Of a stretch of 6,120 nucleotides of DNA, positions 1 to 2,997 are shown piece by piece. This DNA is from Lysobacterales bacterium (GTDB lineage: Bacteria; Pseudomonadota; Gammaproteobacteria; Xanthomonadales; Marinicellaceae). The notes under the pieces are model-generated. The model saw only the letters and a list, made by a program, of their open reading frames with translations, was not told where the DNA came from and ran no database searches. Where the stretch lies: NCBI GenBank assembly GCA_027083915.1, contig JALWML010000169.1, positions 1-6,120 of the forward strand. Reading direction: 5' to 3'. Made by a program: the position numbers and the translations under genes. Position 1 is the first letter of the stretch, and every line of letters starts with the position of its first letter.

Positions 1-97
1 CTGCTTTGTTTATACTTGTTCCATTGTGTTTAATATTTGTCGCACAAGAAGTGAGTAAAAAAGTGAATACGATTAAAGTTAAAGTAAATGATTTCAT
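1..97 (-). CDS. Putative lipoprotein, N-terminal fragment (runs off the left edge)
   Basis: On the minus strand an ATG at 97-95 opens a frame that stays open to the window edge (32 codons). The start is a textbook type II signal peptide: MKS, a hydrophobic stretch (residues 4-15), then the lipobox LTSC with the lipidated Cys at residue 18. The expected mature protein begins Cys-Ala-Thr-Asn, with no Asp at +2, so outer-membrane sorting would be expected if the Lol rule applies. A Shine-Dalgarno AGGA (minus strand, 107-104) sits 6 bases before the ATG, which fixes the start. The mature domain is outside the window, so the family and function are unknown. The gene is divergent from the MerR gene. 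A plus-strand frame over the same bases (3-113) is also open but lacks these signals and is taken as a shadow. Confidence 0.75.
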   Translation of the reverse strand, partial: MKSFTLTLIVFTFLLTSCATNIKHNGTSINKA

Positions 98-117
98 CTG
101 TTGTCCTATGTAATTTT

Positions 118-123
118 ATTGTA
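118..123 (-). promoter_or_regulatory. Possible -10 element of the lipoprotein gene
   Basis: The minus strand reads TACAAT here, 5 of 6 matches to TATAAT. It would start transcription near base 111, just before the AGGA ribosome site at 107-104. No convincing -35 lies at 16-18 bases, so the element is weak or activator-dependent, or the match is chance in AT-rich DNA. Confidence 0.3.
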
Positions 124-169
124 AGACGACTCATACCCATAATGGTTACAAATATATTTCACAAAACAT

Positions 170-201
170 TTGACTCTATAGTATGCTTTAGGGTTTAAAA
201 T
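170..201 (+). promoter_or_regulatory. MerR-type metal-responsive promoter and operator
   Basis: The -35 is TTGACT (170-175) and the -10 is TAAAAT (196-201, 5/6), separated by 20 bases. That over-long spacer is the hallmark of promoters activated by MerR-family DNA distortion. The spacer region holds an imperfect dyad: ACTCTATAG (173-181), a 4-base centre TATG, and CTTTAGGGT (186-194), pairing at 7 of 9 positions. The left half and the general pattern closely resemble promoters of PbrR/ZntR/CadR-type sensors as I remember them. Transcription should start near 208, giving a leader of about 27 bases before the MerR start codon. The regulator therefore probably controls itself and the downstream permease. 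Confidence 0.8.
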
Positions 202-234
202 ACAGGCTTTCAAATCTTAACAGTTAAAAACTCA

Positions 235-630
235 ATGAAAATTGGTCAACTCGCAAAAACTGTCGAAATAGACATTCAAACACTGCGCTATTATGAATCG
301 CAAGGTCTTTTAAATGAACCCAAACGCTTAGATAATGGTTACCGTGATTATCCGATTGAATCGGTAGAGCGTTTGCGTTTTATTAAGAAAGCCAAATTGG
401 TTGGATTTACCTTAAAAGAAATTAAAGATTTATTAGCCATTCAGGTGACAAAGGATGAACACACTTGCCAAGAAGTTAAGAGCTTCACCCAAATTAAGTT
501 GGATGAAATTAATCAAAAAATCAATGAACTAAACGAAATCAAATCCGCTTTGCAAAAGATTCACACCTCCTGTTGTGGCGGTGATGAAACGGCAGCGCAT
601 TGTTCAATCTTACAAGCCCTTGAGAATTAA
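235..630 (+). CDS. MerR-family metal-responsive transcriptional regulator, ZntR/PbrR/CadR-like
   Basis: Cytoplasmic dimeric DNA-binding metal sensor of 131 residues, the usual size for this group. A winged helix-turn-helix spans about residues 2-70 (IGQLA, TLRYYE, NGYRDY, VGFTLKEI), followed by a dimerisation coiled coil (about 78-109) and a short metal-binding tail. Cys78 (in HTCQE), Cys113-Cys114 and Cys123 match E. coli ZntR Cys79, Cys114-115 and Cys124 with a constant offset of one, which indicates Zn/Cd/Pb-type sensing rather than Cu or Hg. The ZntR ligand His119 aligns with Glu118 (Asp117 beside it); His122 next to Cys123 could substitute. The N-terminus is typical, so the ATG at 235 is chosen although no clear Shine-Dalgarno precedes it. 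It lies directly behind a MerR-type promoter and 16 bases ahead of the permease, forming an operon. The exact metal is not certain. Confidence 0.93.
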   Translation: MKIGQLAKTVEIDIQTLRYYESQGLLNEPKRLDNGYRDYPIESVERLRFIKKAKLVGFTLKEIKDLLAIQVTKDEHTCQEVKSFTQIKLDEINQKINELNEIKSALQKIHTSCCGGDETAAHCSILQALEN

Positions 631-646
631 TAAGTTGGAATTAAAT

Positions 647-1837
647 ATGAAAGAATTACTTTACAATTTGTACTACTTAGCCCTAGATGCATCCTTTTGG
701 TTGGTTATCGGTTTGTTTATTGGTGGACTATTTAAAACCTTAATCCCAACTGAATTTTTACAACGGCATTTGAGTAATGAAGGCTTTGGCTCAATTATCA
801 AAGCAGCTATTCTTGGTGCGCCTTTGCCCTTATGTTCCTGCGGTGTGATTCCTGCGGCAATGGGCTTGCGTGAAGCTGGTGCATCCAAATCTGCGACCAC
901 ATCTTTTTTGGTTTCCACTCCCGAAACTGGTGTTGATTCAGTTTTTATTACTTATGCCATGATGGGTCCGTTTATGGCGGTGGTTCGTCCTATTACCGCT
1001 TTAGTTTCTGCCATAACGGCAGGGACTTTGGTTAGTTTTTTTGATTATGAAGAAGACCACAAAGCATTAGACAAACCACAGAAACACGAGAACAGTTGTT
1101 GTTCGACTAAGAATGAGCCAGAAGTTAAAGAGACTTGTTGTTCATCAAAAGAAGAAGTGAAAGAAAGCACTTGTTGCAGCAGTAAAGAAGCAGAGCCTGT
1201 GGTTGAAAGTTCTTGTTGCGCTACAAAGAAAGAATCACAAGCTGAGGATTCGTGTTGTTCTTCAACTCATACTGATGCAAAAGCTGAAACAGGTTTAATG
1301 GTAAAAATAATCAATGGTGTTAAATACGCCTTTACTGATTTATTGGATAACATAATCTTTTGGCTAGTCATCGGCATTGTATTTGCCGCGGTTGTTCAAA
1401 CCTTTGTACCAAGTGACACCTTAATTAAATACGGTTCTGGCTGGTTGGGTATGTTGGTAATGTTGGTTGTTGGCATTCCGATGTATGTCTGTGCCACTGC
1501 ATCCACTCCACTTGCCGCTGGATTTTTATTGGCAGGGATTTCACCAGGCGCTGTAATTGTATTTTTATTAGCAGGACCTGCGACCAATATGGCAACTTTA
1601 GGCATCATAACCAAACAAATGGGCAAACGTACTATGTGGTTATATTTGACTGGTATTATGTCAACAGCCTTAATTAGCGGGTTTGTGGTTAATCATCTCG
1701 TTGCTTTATGGCACATTGACTTAAGCAAGCACTTGGAAATGAGTCATGGTCATATTCCCGAATGGTTGCAACTGATTTCATTTTTGTTGTTATTTATCCT
1801 AAGTATAAGAACATTTATTAAACCATTTCATAGGTAG
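647..1837 (+). CDS. COG0701 permease, SO_0444-type Cu/Zn efflux family
   Basis: Inner-membrane permease of 396 residues from the DUF318/ArsP-like superfamily, probably exporting a soft or divalent metal. It has two homologous membrane halves. The first (about 10-130) carries PLPLCSCGVIPAA with Cys63 and Cys65, and STPETGVDS. The second (about 232-392) carries PMYVCATASTPLAAG with Cys282, and GPATN. Roughly eight hydrophobic segments are visible. Between the halves a cytosolic-looking hydrophilic loop (about 134-218) holds five Cys-Cys pairs (151/152, 164/165, 176/177, 190/191, 203/204). The start is ATG 647, with GGAA at 637-640. A longer frame from ATG 575 would add 24 polar residues, overlap the MerR gene and lack signals, so it is rejected. 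The MerR neighbour shares its promoter. The substrate (Zn, Cu, Cd, Pb or an arsenical) cannot be told from sequence; the ZntR-like sensor favours Zn/Cd/Pb. Confidence 0.88.
   Translation: MKELLYNLYYLALDASFWLVIGLFIGGLFKTLIPTEFLQRHLSNEGFGSIIKAAILGAPLPLCSCGVIPAAMGLREAGASKSATTSFLVSTPETGVDSVFITYAMMGPFMAVVRPITALVSAITAGTLVSFFDYEEDHKALDKPQKHENSCCSTKNEPEVKETCCSSKEEVKESTCCSSKEAEPVVESSCCATKKESQAEDSCCSSTHTDAKAETGLMVKIINGVKYAFTDLLDNIIFWLVIGIVFAAVVQTFVPSDTLIKYGSGWLGMLVMLVVGIPMYVCATASTPLAAGFLLAGISPGAVIVFLLAGPATNMATLGIITKQMGKRTMWLYLTGIMSTALISGFVVNHLVALWHIDLSKHLEMSHGHIPEWLQLISFLLLFILSIRTFIKPFHR
1097..1258 (+). repeat. Five Cys-Cys repeat units in the permease loop
   Basis: Five short units of the form (S/T)CC(S/A)(S/T), most followed by a Lys, recur every 12-14 residues with Glu/Lys-rich spacers (Cys pairs at residues 151, 164, 176, 190 and 203). 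At DNA level the pair is always TGTTGT or TGTTGC, but the spacers differ, so this is a protein-level repeat rather than a recent DNA duplication. Likely role: thiol-based metal capture that feeds the transporter. This is inferred from composition. Confidence 0.7.
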
Positions 1838-1882
1838 AATCACCACCTATTGAGATCCGAGTCTTATATCAACAATTTAAAC

Positions 1883-1896
1883 TTGACAGGCATCAA
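1883..1896 (+). promoter_or_regulatory. Putative FNR/ANR box upstream of the hemerythrin operon
   Basis: The sequence TTGACAGGCATCAA matches the FNR consensus TTGAT-N4-ATCAA at 9 of 10 defined positions. Its centre is at 1889.5. If the TATAAT at 1947-1952 is the -10, transcription starts near 1959-1961 and the box sits at about -70 to -71, close to a class I activation position. If a class II arrangement is used (-41.5), the -10 would be TTCAAT (1919-1924, 4/6). It also reads as a perfect -35 (TTGACA), but no good -10 follows at 16-18 bases, which favours the activator-site reading. The genes downstream bind O2, which suits O2-dependent control. Confidence 0.5.
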
Positions 1897-1946
1897 AGTC
1901 CTAGCCCTTAGGGTAAATTTCAATACCTCTTTTGTATTAATTCCTG

Positions 1947-1952
1947 TATAAT
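1947..1952 (+). promoter_or_regulatory. Probable -10 element of the hemerythrin operon
   Basis: A perfect TATAAT, preceded directly by TG, lies 82 bases before the first hemerythrin ATG. The hexamer 17 bases upstream (TACCTC, 1924-1929) is a poor -35, so the promoter would need an activator, consistent with the FNR-like box upstream. The predicted start near 1959 falls inside the left arm of the dyad at 1952-1990. Confidence 0.45.
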
Positions 1953-1990
1953 AATAGCATTACTATCATATATCGATAGTAATGCTGTTA
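1952..1990 (+). promoter_or_regulatory. Long inverted repeat: operator dyad or leader hairpin
   Basis: Arms 1952-1967 and 1975-1990 pair over 16 positions around a 7-base loop; 15 are Watson-Crick and one is T/G (1955/1987). The inner 12 bp (AGCATTACTATC / GATAGTAATGCT) are perfect. Three readings are possible: a repressor operator overlapping the transcription start, an RNA hairpin in the hemerythrin leader if transcription starts upstream, or a weak terminator of the permease operon. The third is least favoured because the stem is AT-rich and the T5 run (1997-2001) begins 7 bases after it. Confidence 0.6.
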
Positions 1991-2034
1991 ATGTAATTTT
2001 TAGGCAACCTATATCTCTAGAGGAGACAACTGAA

Positions 2035-2505
2035 ATGAATACAATAGCGTGGAGTACCGATCTAGAAATCGGCATCCCCCCAATTGATAAGCAACACAAA
2101 CGCATCGTTGACTATATCAACGAATTAGAAAAACTTAAAGATAGCAACACAACCAAAGAAGTCGGCGATGTTCTCGAACAATTAGTTGACTACACCCTTT
2201 CTCACTTTGCTTTTGAAGAAGAGCTAATGGAAGAAAGTGGTTATGTATTTGTAAAGGCTCATAAACGAGTTCACCAACTTTTTGTTCGCAAAATAGCGAG
2301 CTATGTTGAAAGATTCAAGACTGGTGAAAATATTACCAATGAACTACTCAGAACTTTACGGACATGGTTGGTTAACCACATAAAAACTGATGATAATGAC
2401 TATTCATTAGTAGTTAGAAGAAAAATGAATATAGTCACTCAAAAGAAGGGGTGGTTAAACAACGTAATAAATAAAATATTTGGAACAAAAGAGGCAATAT
2501 CGTGA
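2035..2505 (+). CDS. Bacteriohemerythrin (first of a tandem pair)
   Basis: Soluble di-iron O2-binding protein of 156 residues with a four-helix hemerythrin fold. All seven expected iron ligands are present: His21 (DKQHKRI), His57 and Glu61 (SHFAFEE), His76 and His80 (KAHKRVH), and His115 and Asp120 (NHIKTDD). The N-terminal IAW...IGIPPID pattern is typical of bacteriohemerythrins. It binds O2 reversibly and may store it, deliver it to oxidases or enzymes, or sense it. Beyond the usual end (about residue 130) there is an extra tail of about 25 residues with a potentially amphipathic helix (KKGWLNNVINKIFG) that could touch the membrane or a partner. A strong ribosome site, AGGAG (2021-2025), sits 9 bases before the ATG. 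Its stop overlaps the start of the second copy by 4 bases, so the two are co-translated. An FNR-like box and a dyad lie upstream. Confidence 0.93.
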   Translation: MNTIAWSTDLEIGIPPIDKQHKRIVDYINELEKLKDSNTTKEVGDVLEQLVDYTLSHFAFEEELMEESGYVFVKAHKRVHQLFVRKIASYVERFKTGENITNELLRTLRTWLVNHIKTDDNDYSLVVRRKMNIVTQKKGWLNNVINKIFGTKEAIS

Positions 2506-2927
2506 CTTATTTACAATGGCAAGATAGGCTAGATACTGGAATCGGAGTAATCGATGAGCAACACAAACGTATTGTTGCTTATATCAATACCCTATATGAT
2601 GTCTCACATCAAATTTCACCTCGAACAGAAGAGCTTAAACAAATAATCAACGAGTTAATGGATTATACCCTCTCACATTTTGCCTTTGAAGAATCCTTAA
2701 TGGAGCAAGCAAAATTTGCAGAATTTGACAAACATAAAGAAAAGCATGATAAATTTTCCGACCTAATTCACTCATTCCAAAGAAAGTTTAAAAATGGTGA
2801 GGAAATAACTGAGGATTTATTAACTCTGTTAAATAACTGGCTATTTGGACATATTCTGCATGAAGATGCTCAATATATTGAAATTGTTAAAGAGCATTTC
2901 AATATTAAAAACACTCCAAGTAAGTAA
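2502..2927 (+). CDS. Bacteriohemerythrin (second of a tandem pair)
   Basis: Second di-iron O2-binding hemerythrin, 141 residues. The ligand set is complete: His21 (DEQHKRI), His59 and Glu63 (SHFAFEE), His78 and His82 (DKHKEKHDKF), and His117 and Asp122 (GHILHED). The start is a GTG at 2502 whose bases overlap the TGA stop of the first copy (GTGA, 2502-2505). GAGG at 2491-2494 is the ribosome site, 7 bases upstream, and the N-terminus MTYLQW aligns with the first copy, so GTG is preferred. The two copies share blocks such as DYTLSHFAFEE and QHKRIV but differ elsewhere and in the C-terminal tail, so this is an older duplication rather than a recent one. It is the last gene before the convergent hairpin, with rne on the opposite strand. 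Confidence 0.93.
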   Translation: MTYLQWQDRLDTGIGVIDEQHKRIVAYINTLYDVSHQISPRTEELKQIINELMDYTLSHFAFEESLMEQAKFAEFDKHKEKHDKFSDLIHSFQRKFKNGEEITEDLLTLLNNWLFGHILHEDAQYIEIVKEHFNIKNTPSK

Positions 2928-2954
2928 GGTATATTATTTACACCCTCCATATTT

Positions 2955-2981
2955 GTGATGGTTGTATTAAACAACCATCAC
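2955..2981. terminator. Hairpin between convergent genes, probable bidirectional transcription end
   Basis: A perfect 11-bp inverted repeat (2955-2965 and 2971-2981, GTGATGGTTGT / ACAACCATCAC) with a 5-base loop lies midway between the hemerythrin stop (2927) and the rne stop (2998). Its position and symmetry suggest it ends or protects both transcripts. Neither strand has a T-run after the stem, so it is not a canonical intrinsic terminator. Confidence 0.5.
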
Positions 2982-2997
2982 TACCTCTAAGAATCGA

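Noticed and set aside
3..113. Plus-strand frame open from the left edge to TAA at 111-113, with a hydrophobic start
   Set aside because: The opposite strand of the same bases encodes a clear lipoprotein signal peptide with lipobox and Shine-Dalgarno, which explains the hydrophobic mirror reading.
575..646. Upstream ATG extension of the permease by 24 residues
   Set aside because: It overlaps the MerR gene by 56 bases, adds polar residues unlike a permease N-terminus, and the ATG at 647 has its own GGAA site and gives a normal start.
1830..1850. ATAGGT/ACCTAT inverted repeat over the permease stop codon as a terminator
   Set aside because: Only 6 bp with a 9-base loop and no T-run after it; too weak to call.
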